Shown here piece after piece: positions 1-8,899 of a stretch of DNA of 64,000 nucleotides. Every line of letters starts with the position of its first letter. Positions within the stretch are counted from its first letter, which is position 1. The notes beneath the pieces were generated by a model, which was given only the letters and a program-made list of their open reading frames with translations, was not told where the DNA came from and searched no databases. Source of the stretch: Apiosordaria backusii (Eukaryota > Ascomycota > Sordariomycetes > Sordariales > Lasiosphaeriaceae); contig JAUKTV010000012.1 in the NCBI GenBank assembly GCA_030549205.1, positions 310,001 to 374,000 of the forward strand. Direction: 5' to 3'. The position numbers and the translations under genes are program-made.

Positions 1-1670
1 CAGGAGCGAAACGCAACATTCGATTCAAGCTTCCGTTATAGCATCGAGTCACAGAGTTCGGTGTTTTGCACGCCAGCGAGGCAGTGGGATGGGGGGAAGA
101 CAGAGGGGTGGGTGGGCTTAAAGTGCCAATCGTCAGACCGGGACTACAGTTGGATGGGTTCGATGCAGGTCAATGTCATTCATGCTTTCCTACGATGCGG
201 CTAACTTGGAGTTGCACTGATGGTTGTTGATATAGCGTGCGTACCTTACGAAAAGACTGTTTGCAGTAGGTGGGAGTGAGTGATACTCAGACTCGGGATC
301 AAGGTCACACCAGACATACGACGATGGCCAATAACCGACGGCAAACATTCTGGGAAAAAGTACCAACAATAGCAGCCCCAAAGCCAAGACCCGAATTCCC
401 TGGGCCAAGTCCTCATGGATAGAGAGGAAGAGAAAGGGAGGGTAGCAACGGGTGGCGCCTCCCTCCCGCAGAACAGCAGTCCACAGCCGTCTGAGTTATT
501 GGACACAGCCCACTTGGAGAGCAGAGATTGGAACGGCGATTGGCGAGGGGTTTAGCTTGTGGTGGGATGTTGCTGTTTCAAGAGAAGCTTTCCCGCCAGC
601 TGAGCTGCAGGTCCTTGTTCCCCGCACTTGACCACCATCTGGACTAACAAAAGGCCGTCTTGGAGTTAATTCTCGGTGACAGCTTATCTTGACCTGGCAA
701 GTACTACCGTATTTGCCATGTCTCGGAGAAAGAACAAATATTGATGGACAAGAGTAACAACAACCAGGACGAGATCTCCCCGAATCAGTGCTCAAAATGT
801 TCCAGAAACAAAATAGGGGTTCTCGTCACCGTGGTGGCCACATGTGAAGACTTCGTCTCATCCCTTACCCAACAGCTTGGAACTACCGTGACCGCCATGC
901 AATTGCCGGCACTAGCACACCGTCCCCGAAGCGGGCATTGCACATTACCAGATGGTTTCAGTCTCGCATTGCCTGGACCTTCATGAACCCAGTCCTCGCT
1001 TGCGCCATTCTGACGCTGATGTCATGACATGTGACCTGTTTGCCACGTCTGCAGCTGAACAGTGGAATCTCTTATAGAAGGGCGCTTCGCCCTCGATTTT
1101 GCGGGTTGGATGGGAGCTTCTATTCATACTCGAAGTTGGTGGTTGTCCTCAAAAAGGAAGGTAAATCCGTCCCTCCCATTTTTCCCATTCTTCACCTGAG
1201 TTCCTCCGGGCTGAACAACCAGCCGTTTCCCCGACTATTACCAGCCCTGCGCCTCTCTTACGCACTTAACTTCTGTGGTAGGACGCAAAGCACATTTTTA
1301 TCATTGCCACCAAGGCAGAATGTAACCCTAGTGCGCTGCGACGTGTCGACTCACAGTGCCTTTTACTGTGTTCGATGTCTTGGAACTGCGTGTTGGAATG
1401 GCAATGGTATTGTTTGCTAATTTAGCAACGAGAAAAGACTAAAAGTTAGGTATGTTTCGGCTGTGCAGCTCAGATGGTGTCACATTGCAGCCAGGAACAA
1501 ATAAGGATAATTATAGACACGTATCTGTGCCTTCTCACACGGCGGCAGAAACCGCCAAGGTGTTTGCCATCGCACATGGTTAGTATATGACCGGTGTCTT
1601 GATGATATCAGAACCGTCCATCCATCCAACCATTTGATGAGCGGCGGCAACTTTATTCACAGTCACCACA
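1..1670. other. No supported gene
   Basis: I find no convincing coding region here. Open frames of 70-130 codons occur on both strands, but they lack a good start context, family resemblance or paired splice sites. The stretch is ordinary in base composition, not AT-rich, so it is not a RIP-mutated repeat. It is probably intergenic DNA plus the promoter of the DUF829 gene that starts at 1671. Confidence 0.5.
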
Positions 1671-2621
1671 ATGACCTCGCCTTCTCGACCACCCATCCCA
1701 GGCTTCATCTCCCTCTCACCCTCAATCTACCTCCAACAACCTTCTCATCCCCCTCACCTAACAACCAGTCCAAGTCCAACCAATGCACCCCCAGAGTTAA
1801 TAATCCTCTGCACCTGGACCTCCGCCAAATTTCCCCATATATCAAAATACACCACCTCTTACAACACCCTCTACCCAACCACCCCCATCCTCTTGATCAC
1901 AACCCACATCAAAGACCTCGTCATCCACTCCATCTCCCACAAGATAAAATCCCTCCTCCCAGCCCTCCAATTCCTCCTCTGTGTCCCCTCCCATCCTTCC
2001 GGCCCGTTGTTTTCCCCCTTTTACCACCCTCAACCCCGATTCACACCGGGTAGCATCCTCCTGCACACCTTCTCCGAAGGCGGCTCCTTCGCTGCCGTCT
2101 CCTTGGCGCAAGCATATCTTCAGCATTCGAGGTGTAGTAGGCTACCGGTTGGGGCATTTGTGTTTGACTCCACTCCCGGCAGCCCGGTCCCCTCGTTTTC
2201 TTCCTCAACGGCAGCGTTCTCCCGCACCCTCCCTCGATTCTGCCGGAATAAGGTCATTCAAAAAGGAGTCGGGGGCGTGGTGTACTACCTCACCTTCCGC
2301 GCCCCCCGCTCCAACAACAAAACCGATCATGATGACAGGGGTCACTGGCTGCACTTCACGCAGCAAGGCCTCAATGATGAGACGCTGTGGGATCTGGGGG
2401 AGCATGTGCCGATGACGTATTTGTTTAGTGAGAAGGATGATTTAGTTTTGTGGGAAGATGTTGAGAAACATGCGGTAAAGGCTGGGAGGAGGAGCTTCAT
2501 GGTGAGGTTTAGGGATACGGGGCACTGCGGGCATGTACTAAGGGAGAGGGAGAGGGGGATTTACTGGGGGGCTGTGAGGATGACTTGGGAGGGGGTGAGA
2601 GTTGATGGGGGCTGGGGGTGA
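1671..2621 (+). CDS. DUF829 / TMEM53-like alpha/beta-hydrolase-fold protein
   Basis: Single-exon gene of 316 residues. The predicted protein fits the DUF829 (TMEM53, PaxU-like) family, an alpha/beta-hydrolase fold often annotated in fungi as an indole-diterpene biosynthesis protein PaxU homologue. Visible features are a Pro/Ser-rich N-terminus, a beta-strand segment around residues 42-50, the family's nucleophile-elbow equivalent HTFSEGGSF with Ser135, the conserved FVFDSTPG segment (Asp166), the LFSEKDDLVLWEDVEKH segment (Asp256/257) and a C-terminal His in the DTGHCGH motif (residues 283-289). These can supply a Ser-Asp-His triad. The start ATG at 1671 is in an ACAATG context and gives the usual family length. 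The N-terminal half is strongly C-rich on the coding strand. The biological substrate is unknown for this family, and I see no indole-diterpene genes nearby, so the PaxU name should not be read as pathway evidence. Confidence 0.75.
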   Translation: MTSPSRPPIPGFISLSPSIYLQQPSHPPHLTTSPSPTNAPPELIILCTWTSAKFPHISKYTTSYNTLYPTTPILLITTHIKDLVIHSISHKIKSLLPALQFLLCVPSHPSGPLFSPFYHPQPRFTPGSILLHTFSEGGSFAAVSLAQAYLQHSRCSRLPVGAFVFDSTPGSPVPSFSSSTAAFSRTLPRFCRNKVIQKGVGGVVYYLTFRAPRSNNKTDHDDRGHWLHFTQQGLNDETLWDLGEHVPMTYLFSEKDDLVLWEDVEKHAVKAGRRSFMVRFRDTGHCGHVLRERERGIYWGAVRMTWEGVRVDGGWG

Positions 2622-2852
2622 GGTTGAGGGGTTTGGGTTTGGGGGACGGAATGGAAAGGGGTGGGTTAGTTTGGATAGTTTGTGTGGTGGTGAGGATCAG
2701 GAGGAGGGAGATAGTGGGGGTGGGCATATGGGGGAGAATGTATGTAGAGGGCAAGAAGTATAAGAATAAGGTAGATACGCGAGGGTGTGTGATGGTTCTA
2801 GGATGTAACTTGATCTATGTTGCAAAGATGGAATATCCGAAGATCTTATAAT

Positions 2853-3025
2853 AAGGCTGAGATAAAGTGTTGATAAAGCTAGTATGATTGGGTTGATGAA
2901 GCTAGTAGTATTAAGTTACAATAAAGCTGGGATTGTGTCGTATTAAAGCTGGGATTCAGTAGTGATAAAGCTAGGATTAAATTATAATAAAGCTGGTATT
3001 AAGTCGTGATAAAGCTCAGACTACT
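2853..3025 (+). repeat. 22-bp-period tandem array, AAGCTGGGAT core (array A)
   Basis: About eight degenerate copies of a unit close to AAGCTGGGATTAAGTCGTGA plus two bases lie head to tail just beyond the 3' end of the HET gene. The same unit, in opposite orientation, is at 6530-6615, and related arrays occur elsewhere in the window. No coding potential. Confidence 0.75.
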
Positions 3026-3093
3026 AGAAGTGCAACCGAAGGACGCTTGCTTGCTTTTAAATCTGCTATGTATCTTCGCATTTTTTATTTCCA

Positions 3094-4869
3094 TCACCCC
3101 GTTGTTAACGGCCATGTCGGGTATTTGATCCAGTTATCCTGTTTCCACTGCTCATGCTTGACTGCGCCACTCGGCAGGTCTTTTTCTTTGTACACTTTGC
3201 ATGTGAATTCCATCTTCCAGAAATAATTTCGACATACGTGTGGGTTGCGTATCCAGACTGGTGTAAATGAGACCAACACAAACAGGTCTGTTTCCTTCAC
3301 CTTGTAAATAACTGCGGATTTCCTCGGGACCTTGTGGTGGATCAAAACTTCCATGAGCTGGTATCGATTGTGATCCCATGCCCCAATTTGTGTCTGTGTT
3401 GCATACAGCGCGGCCGAATGCTCTTGATACTCAAGCAAGCTGCATTGCAGGTGATTGATATCAGTAGAAGACCACCCAAGAGCATAAAACATGACCTCAA
3501 ACTCGGCCGTCTTCTTTTTCTCATCAGGGAGAGTAACATCGACCTTCACAGTAAATCTCATCGACCCCGAATCCCACGGCCCATCACCAGTCACAAAGAA
3601 CGCGCGGTCTTCATCATCACAACGGCTCCATGGCCAAGCGTCGTAGATATCCATTTCCAGCGGGTAGTCAATTTGCAGTGCGTGCCTTCGACACTGGGCA
3701 ATCAGATGTCTCATATCAGTCAGAGGTTCAGGGATAACCCGGGCCTCCACCTCGGCCAGTTCCGTGAGCAAATACCGCACCCTTGGAACATTGGGCCAAA
3801 ATATTGTTTCGTACTCGACAAACTCCCAGGGGTTCTCCCTCACAAACCGATCGGGGCCGCATTTTCGTAACCGGATCCCAATAGGCCGTTTGATATCTGA
3901 GCAGTTGAGCGGCAGCACGTAAGAGTATGCTCGCTTTCCTGGTATGGGATCGGCAAGAACCTGGCACTGGATCTTGACTCCGCTGTTGGTCATGGAGAAG
4001 TCGCGCCAGTCGCCGTCTCGAGGTAGTTTGATGAGAGTCTTGGATCCAGTGAAGTAAAGAGGTGACTCGGCCAGAACACCGCAGTACACTCGGGCTCCGG
4101 GATGCATTTTCGTCTTGGTTTCTGGTGGGACCTTCCAGGCAAAGATACTGAAGTCGGCTGTGTACTTGATTATTTCCTCTTGTAAGCGTCGAAAAGCCTT
4201 GGTCCCTTCGCCGTAGAGGAGTGTCATGTTGACGTTGAAGAGCCCCAACAGGCAGTAAGCTGTGTCCTCTATTCGTGTTGTTGTCCTTGAAGCTGCCCAG
4301 CTCATCTTTTGCGCAACCGACATACTTGACAAAGACTGCGTATGTCGTAAGATGCCCTTGTTGATTCCGGTGATGGAGACAAGATGGTCGATTAGTGTTT
4401 CCTTATCGCCTCTGTCTTTCCATTCCCGGTCAAAGAATATTACATTCTGAGGGGCAATAAGCTCTTGGAGAGTCCACCCGCGAGTGAACCACCTGCATCG
4501 AGCGAGGGCGACTTCCAGAGGCGCAACCCGGGATGGCGGCAAGTCGGAGAGGAAGACGTAGCAAACTGAAGATCTTTGATACCACTGATACATGGAGTTG
4601 ATGGCCTCGGTGAGCTCGGCGCTGCTGGACTTGTCGATACAACAGGTGTCAACCCAGGCGTACTGATAGCCGTCTTTTTTCGCCATTCGACACGTCATTT
4701 CGATCTTCTTGTAGCCCTTCTTGCTCCGGAACATCTGGTATCTTCCACTCCTCATATCGGCCAGTGTAACCTCGCCATCTTCCCAAGTGTGTGAGAGAAT
4801 GGCGTACGGCGGGATGTCGTTGCCGATAAACTCCTCGAACTGGCCGTCATTGGTATTGATGAGTCGCAT
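3094..4869 (-). CDS. HET-domain protein (heterokaryon incompatibility type)
   Basis: Single-exon gene of 591 residues. It starts with MRLINT, the usual N-terminus of this HET subfamily. An in-frame ATG 60 bases upstream would add a Phe/Cys-rich stretch that looks like leader sequence. HET domain (PF06985) landmarks in order: YAILSHTWEDGEVTLADM near residue 22, YAWVDTCCIDKSSSAELTEA around 75-95, and CRWFTRGWTLQELIAP around 125-140. After it comes the RIEDTAYCLLGLFNVNMTLLYG segment typical of the DUF8212-type C-terminal region. HET proteins trigger growth arrest or cell death when incompatible fungal individuals fuse; most family members have no known partner. The gene lies between two oppositely oriented 22-bp-period arrays (2853-3025 and 6530-6615). 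Its frame is intact and it shows no RIP-like stops, so it may be functional. Confidence 0.9.
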   Translation of the reverse strand: MRLINTNDGQFEEFIGNDIPPYAILSHTWEDGEVTLADMRSGRYQMFRSKKGYKKIEMTCRMAKKDGYQYAWVDTCCIDKSSSAELTEAINSMYQWYQRSSVCYVFLSDLPPSRVAPLEVALARCRWFTRGWTLQELIAPQNVIFFDREWKDRGDKETLIDHLVSITGINKGILRHTQSLSSMSVAQKMSWAASRTTTRIEDTAYCLLGLFNVNMTLLYGEGTKAFRRLQEEIIKYTADFSIFAWKVPPETKTKMHPGARVYCGVLAESPLYFTGSKTLIKLPRDGDWRDFSMTNSGVKIQCQVLADPIPGKRAYSYVLPLNCSDIKRPIGIRLRKCGPDRFVRENPWEFVEYETIFWPNVPRVRYLLTELAEVEARVIPEPLTDMRHLIAQCRRHALQIDYPLEMDIYDAWPWSRCDDEDRAFFVTGDGPWDSGSMRFTVKVDVTLPDEKKKTAEFEVMFYALGWSSTDINHLQCSLLEYQEHSAALYATQTQIGAWDHNRYQLMEVLIHHKVPRKSAVIYKVKETDLFVLVSFTPVWIRNPHVCRNYFWKMEFTCKVYKEKDLPSGAVKHEQWKQDNWIKYPTWPLTTG

Positions 4870-5324
4870 CGTATCGAAACAGAAGACGCATTGGCAATGG
4901 TTGCTGAAGGGGAAAAAAGAACGGAACAACTAAACATGTTGAGAACTCGGTAGAAAGTATAGCTTTGGTTGGATGAGAGGGGAGGCCTTCTGCTGCGGCC
5001 GCCAAATCTGCCAGTGGCCGGCAGCATATGCAGAGGTTGCCTGGGGAAAGAGTCCAGGCGGGGTAAGTCGCTCATGCTCAGGTTGCTCAGCATGACTTTA
5101 TCACAAGCTTCCCATTGGCCGCCTTGCACTTCGGACAGACACTATTGAATATTATTTTATACGTACCAAAATCATTGATCAACACTCATCAATCACTCAA
5201 TTTCCCCGAAAATCACCCCCAATGGACGCCTTCAAGCTCGAGTTATTCCTTTCCTCATGGCCGTCAAACACCAACGGAACACCCAGACTCCAAGCCCTCG
5301 GATACCCCATCCCCCACCGCGCTG

Positions 5325-6116
5325 TCAGGTCCTCCAACTGACCTCCTGTAGAATGACATTGATAAAAATTCTGTCACTGTCGATCTTGGGCTCCGAATGC
5401 ACCGCCCCCTCCAAACCTCCGACTCTGAAGAAAACCATCTCCTTGTTCGCCATCGACTGCCTGACCTCCTTGTCCGCCAAGCCGTCCCTCATCTCCTCTC
5501 GAATCTCGCACGTCGTCCGTCCACAGTTTCCGCACCCCACCAGGACACAAGCATGAGTTGGATCCCTCCTCAGCCTGTCCTCGCCTCTGGCCTTGGCCTC
5601 GTTGAGCAGCTTCCTTGCGTAGTCGCCATCAACTGCAAATAACGTCCCGGGTCCCTGCAGCGTAGTGCAGAGCTTCCACATGCCCCTTGTCTGCGCACTG
5701 AGAGAAGGGTTGTAAAAGTTCTCATCGGTGTGCCACCGTGCCACATCAAAATCATGGTTGGGTTTTGACGCGCGGATGGCGAGCCAGTAGTGGAAGAAGC
5801 CGCGCTCGACCAGGTATGTCTCGACAGCTTGCAGGAAAGGGACCAAACGCGGGAGTAGCAAGTGCTGAGTGTCCTGAGTGAGGGTATATTCCTTCCAGGC
5901 ACCAAAAGAGGGATCAAGAGGACCATAATTCTGCTCCGGGGTGTCAGCTTCGTCGAGATGCAGCAACGGCCCGCAGTACATCCATGTTGAGCTGGCCTTC
6001 AGTTTGAAGGGTGGAGAGTCTGCTGGCGCGTCTGGGTAGGTAATGAAGTCAAAGTCCTTGTGCGGGATAGGTTTGGCCAGAGGAAAGGCCATGGCGTGCT
6101 TGTGATCGCTGATCAA
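5325..6116 (-). CDS. DUF1826-like putative metal-dependent oxygenase
   Basis: Single-exon gene of 263 residues; ATG at 6116, or at 6092 for a protein starting MAFPLAKPIP. I do not recognise a characterised orthologue. The C-terminal half resembles DUF1826 / cupin-like 2-oxoglutarate oxygenase folds: an HxD pair in ARWHTDENFY (His129, Asp131), a strand WKLCTTLQGPGTLF, a distal His in EGAVHSEP (His240) and an Arg nine residues later (Arg249). That is the usual HxD...H...R layout for an Fe(II) site and co-substrate. Between them is a Cys-rich loop, VGCGNCGRTTCE (residues 193-204), which could bind a metal or be structural. It lies on the same strand as the HET gene, about 450 bases upstream of that gene's start. 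The enzyme class is inferred from motif spacing only. Confidence 0.7.
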   Translation of the reverse strand: MISDHKHAMAFPLAKPIPHKDFDFITYPDAPADSPPFKLKASSTWMYCGPLLHLDEADTPEQNYGPLDPSFGAWKEYTLTQDTQHLLLPRLVPFLQAVETYLVERGFFHYWLAIRASKPNHDFDVARWHTDENFYNPSLSAQTRGMWKLCTTLQGPGTLFAVDGDYARKLLNEAKARGEDRLRRDPTHACVLVGCGNCGRTTCEIREEMRDGLADKEVRQSMANKEMVFFRVGGLEGAVHSEPKIDSDRIFINVILQEVSWRT

Positions 6117-6529
6117 AGGACTGTCGACTGTGAAGCAGAGTTCTCTCTGGACAAATACACACGCGTCCCTGACGATAAACTAACCCCTGATTAGAGCCTA
6201 GGCATCCACCACAGCGGGGCTCGCATTGTGTCACAGCCAACTGGGCTGACTTGCATTCAATATGCCAACGGCTTGGCATCTGGTTGGTTAGGTGTGTTAG
6301 TAAGGTCTGACCCCAAACATCCAGCTACATTAGGAGGGTTACAGGGCACGAGATGTATGGATCTTTTATACTCTATTATCCTGGATTGAGTTTGAGTTAC
6401 GTTTAACACCGATCATTAAAGATATATCACTTCATTGAACGGAATCTTACCATCATCCTTTTCTTTCATAGTATTAGACTTTCTCCCAGCTAATTCTTAC
6501 TTTATCAGTCCCCACTCTATTACCAGGTA

Positions 6530-6615
6530 TTATGCAATCTCAGTTTTATTATGACTTGATCTGAGCTTTATCACGGCCCGATCCCAGCTTGATTACGATT
6601 TAATCCCAGCTTAGT
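6530..6615 (-). repeat. 22-bp-period tandem array (array B), inverted relative to array A
   Basis: Read on the minus strand this holds about four units with the cores AAGCTGGGATT, AAGCTGGGATC, AAGCTCAGATC and AAACTGAGAT, each 22 bases apart. It is the inverted counterpart of 2853-3025, so the HET and DUF1826-like genes sit between inverted copies. Confidence 0.7.
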
Positions 6616-6785
6616 TGTATGTACATATCGAGAGAAAGAATGACTCACTCGCTGGAAAGTGACCACCCTGAACTTGCAATTCAGAACACCTTTATCCCGG
6701 GCCGAGCCTCTACCAAGCAGTACATTGCGGGTAGCCCATGCCCACCCTCAATCATGACATGTAGTGTGCAGAGTCACTATTTCCC

Positions 6786-7415
6786 CTAGCCGGACAGCTC
6801 AACTTCACCAGTATACACCCTCCCCTTGACCTTCCAACTCCACCACCGAACAAAAGGCCTCTCCACGCCACTAACAAGACAATAATCCGGCACCAGCCTC
6901 TCACAATTCCGATACCCCCTCACCCAACCCGCAATAACCCTGTAGATCTTGCCCTCTGGGTCAATCTGCCGATAACCCGTGACCTCCATCACACACACCG
7001 TCGGCAGCCAATCCAGCACATCGAGATGACACAGGTCTTCATCCTGGCCCCAGGAGTACCTCCGGATCTCGCCTGACCAGCCTTCAGCTTCGTCTTTTAT
7101 CTGCCAGGTCCTTTTCCAGTGGAGATTATGGTACTTGGCCGCGTCCTTGTCCAGATCATCTCCTCCCAGTTTTACGGAGTGGTAGATGGCTGAGCTGTTG
7201 GACAGGATGTGGTCGTCGGTGAGTTGGAAGGTGTTTTGGATGGTGGTGCGGAAGTCGGGGGTGTGGAGGATGATATACCCGCGGAGTTTGTCAGGGAGGT
7301 GGCGGTTCTTTTCGTTTTTTTGGAGTTGGAAGATGAAAGTGGTTGGGATCTGTTCGCGATTGGGAGACTGGACTGGTTGGGTGGCTGTGTTGGGCATCTT
7401 TGGTGATTCTGTCAA
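6786..7415 (-). CDS. Hypothetical protein, unknown family
   Basis: Open frame of 209 residues, with ATG at 7415 or at codon 7 (MPNTATQ). I do not recognise a family. The first 30 residues are polar and probably disordered. The rest has a mixed alpha/beta look with many aromatic residues, ending in a Trp-rich segment (FVRWWSWKVKG) and short beta-like strands. There is no signal peptide, membrane segment or Cys cluster. Codon use is unlike random sequence (a sustained C-ending bias), and the frame is open over its full length next to a 3' AT-rich stretch, which supports a real gene. It is on the same strand as the two upstream genes. Function cannot be inferred. Confidence 0.5.
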   Translation of the reverse strand: MTESPKMPNTATQPVQSPNREQIPTTFIFQLQKNEKNRHLPDKLRGYIILHTPDFRTTIQNTFQLTDDHILSNSSAIYHSVKLGGDDLDKDAAKYHNLHWKRTWQIKDEAEGWSGEIRRYSWGQDEDLCHLDVLDWLPTVCVMEVTGYRQIDPEGKIYRVIAGWVRGYRNCERLVPDYCLVSGVERPFVRWWSWKVKGRVYTGEVELSG

Positions 7416-7722
7416 TACAGGCTTCTTAAGTAGGGAACAAGGGGCGAGAATAATCTCGTTCTTACGGTTTCTTCAGGGTAGTTGAGACCAACGTAGAAGC
7501 AAGGGCAGACAGTAATGTGCCATCACGGTAGGTACTTAGACTTTAAATATTGTACATACATTTCACTAGGTAATTGTCACACCCTTTGACTCTTCAATTC
7601 TTGGATGACTCCAGCATAACGCTGTCAGAGTCACTACGGTACAAACCTATCAATTACAAGTAATATTCTACAGTCACCACTCCACAAACATCCACACACA
7701 ACTATCAGCAGTCCTTTATGCT

Positions 7723-8262
7723 CTAGGTCTTAGTAGCTAATTCACACGTTAAACGAAACAGAACTCGTTTACCGCAATCCCTTTTCCCTTCTGCTGCCCG
7801 AAGGATGAGGGGTGTGTCCGTCCCAAGCATGAGGCATACAATGTCCCCTGGTTGTATTGCTTTGGGACCAAGCCCGTATCTGCCATCGGACGTCATGAAG
7901 TATTGACGCCCCCGAAGCCAAGTTGTCATGTGCTTTCCCAGCAGCACCAGATCTGGGTGCTGTTCGTCCTCGCGGAAATCCTCAGATGCGGTTAGGATCT
8001 TGTTCAGCATACCCATCACGTCAAAAAGAGGGAGATAGTAAAACTCCGGTGGGATGAATGTCTCTAAGAAGCGGCCGGCGCAGACTGCCCTGCTCATGCT
8101 TTCCAGAAAAAGTGGTTGTTGTAAAGGGGACAACTCTATGAAAATTTTCCTGAAGAGCTTTCGAAAGCTGGCCAGTGTAGCAAGTGGAGAAGACGTGTTA
8201 TCCGGCAACCCTGTGGCAGTGGTTTGCACGCACTGGACGCCAGGCATGGAAAGGATGTACAA
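7723..8262 (-). pseudogene. Orphan C-terminal fragment of a HET-domain gene
   Basis: The frame encodes a segment typical of HET-protein C-termini: GRQYFMTSDGRYGLGP followed by QPGDIVCLMLGTDTPLILR (residues about 118-156). In intact proteins this is normally followed by a LVGECYVHGIMDGE-type motif. Here it runs into GKRVLFRLTCELATKT and a stop, so the tail is changed. No HET domain is found upstream: the frame lacks a proper start (it opens with a TTG; the first ATG is at 8247), and the preceding 600 bases hold only a 61-codon frame. I read this as the remnant of a broken HET gene. An alternative is the last exon of a gene whose earlier exons I failed to recognise. Confidence 0.6.
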
Positions 8263-8899
8263 GCGCGGAATTACCTGCCGGTGTCTGTATAGTCCCTTTC
8301 CTTCCTGGCCGCGTCGCTAACGTAAAAACAGGTAACTATTTTCTTACGGATAATTCCAAAATCTGCTAAGAACGAATCCCACATTGCCTTCCCCGGCTTT
8401 CGATATTCGTCTTTGGAAGCCGCGACGTAAACTGCCAATGGAATGTCAAGCTGCACGGTAGAGCGGTCAGTAACTATGTCCTGGAGGCGTTAAAGTTGAC
8501 CGATATGCTTGATCTCATGATGCCTCTCCTCCATGTTAACCCTCTGGCTGAGATCCCCTTCTTCGACGGCCCCATGCTGCCTTCCAGGCTGTTGGGCAAT
8601 CAGGTAGGTAAGTTACTTCTATGTAAGTACCAGGCACCTACCCCATGCTGACCTTCCAGGTTACCTATTAGGCAGTGGGTTGCTGGCCGCAGTTTCCCGC
8701 TTTTGTTGCAACCGTTTAGATGACTCATAGGGGACCTCCAGTGCTCCCGGGGAACTTGAATCCCTTAAATTGACGTGTGACGGCCCCACCAGAGCACTTT
8801 CTTTCCACAACCCACGCTCAGGTCAAGTTTCCAACCTGGAATTTCGTTCTCCCACCTAGCTTTGAAGCATCCCCCAACACGCGACACCCACTTATCGCC
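8263..8899. other. Intergenic / AsnRS upstream region, no gene seen
   Basis: Only a 61-codon minus-strand frame (8271-8456) is present, possibly part of the decayed HET gene. The stretch also holds ACCTAC/GTAGGT-type short palindromes near 8600-8660 and the putative promoter and leader of the AsnRS gene. Confidence 0.45.

Noticed and set aside
190..408. 72-codon minus-strand frame with a hydrophobic signal-like start (GLLLLVLFPRMFAVG)
   Set aside because: It opens with TTG, has no in-frame ATG before the hydrophobic part and no leader-like sequence upstream; probably chance.
2853..3025. CRISPR-like array
   Set aside because: Units are degenerate, directly adjacent with no unique spacers, and the genome is eukaryotic.
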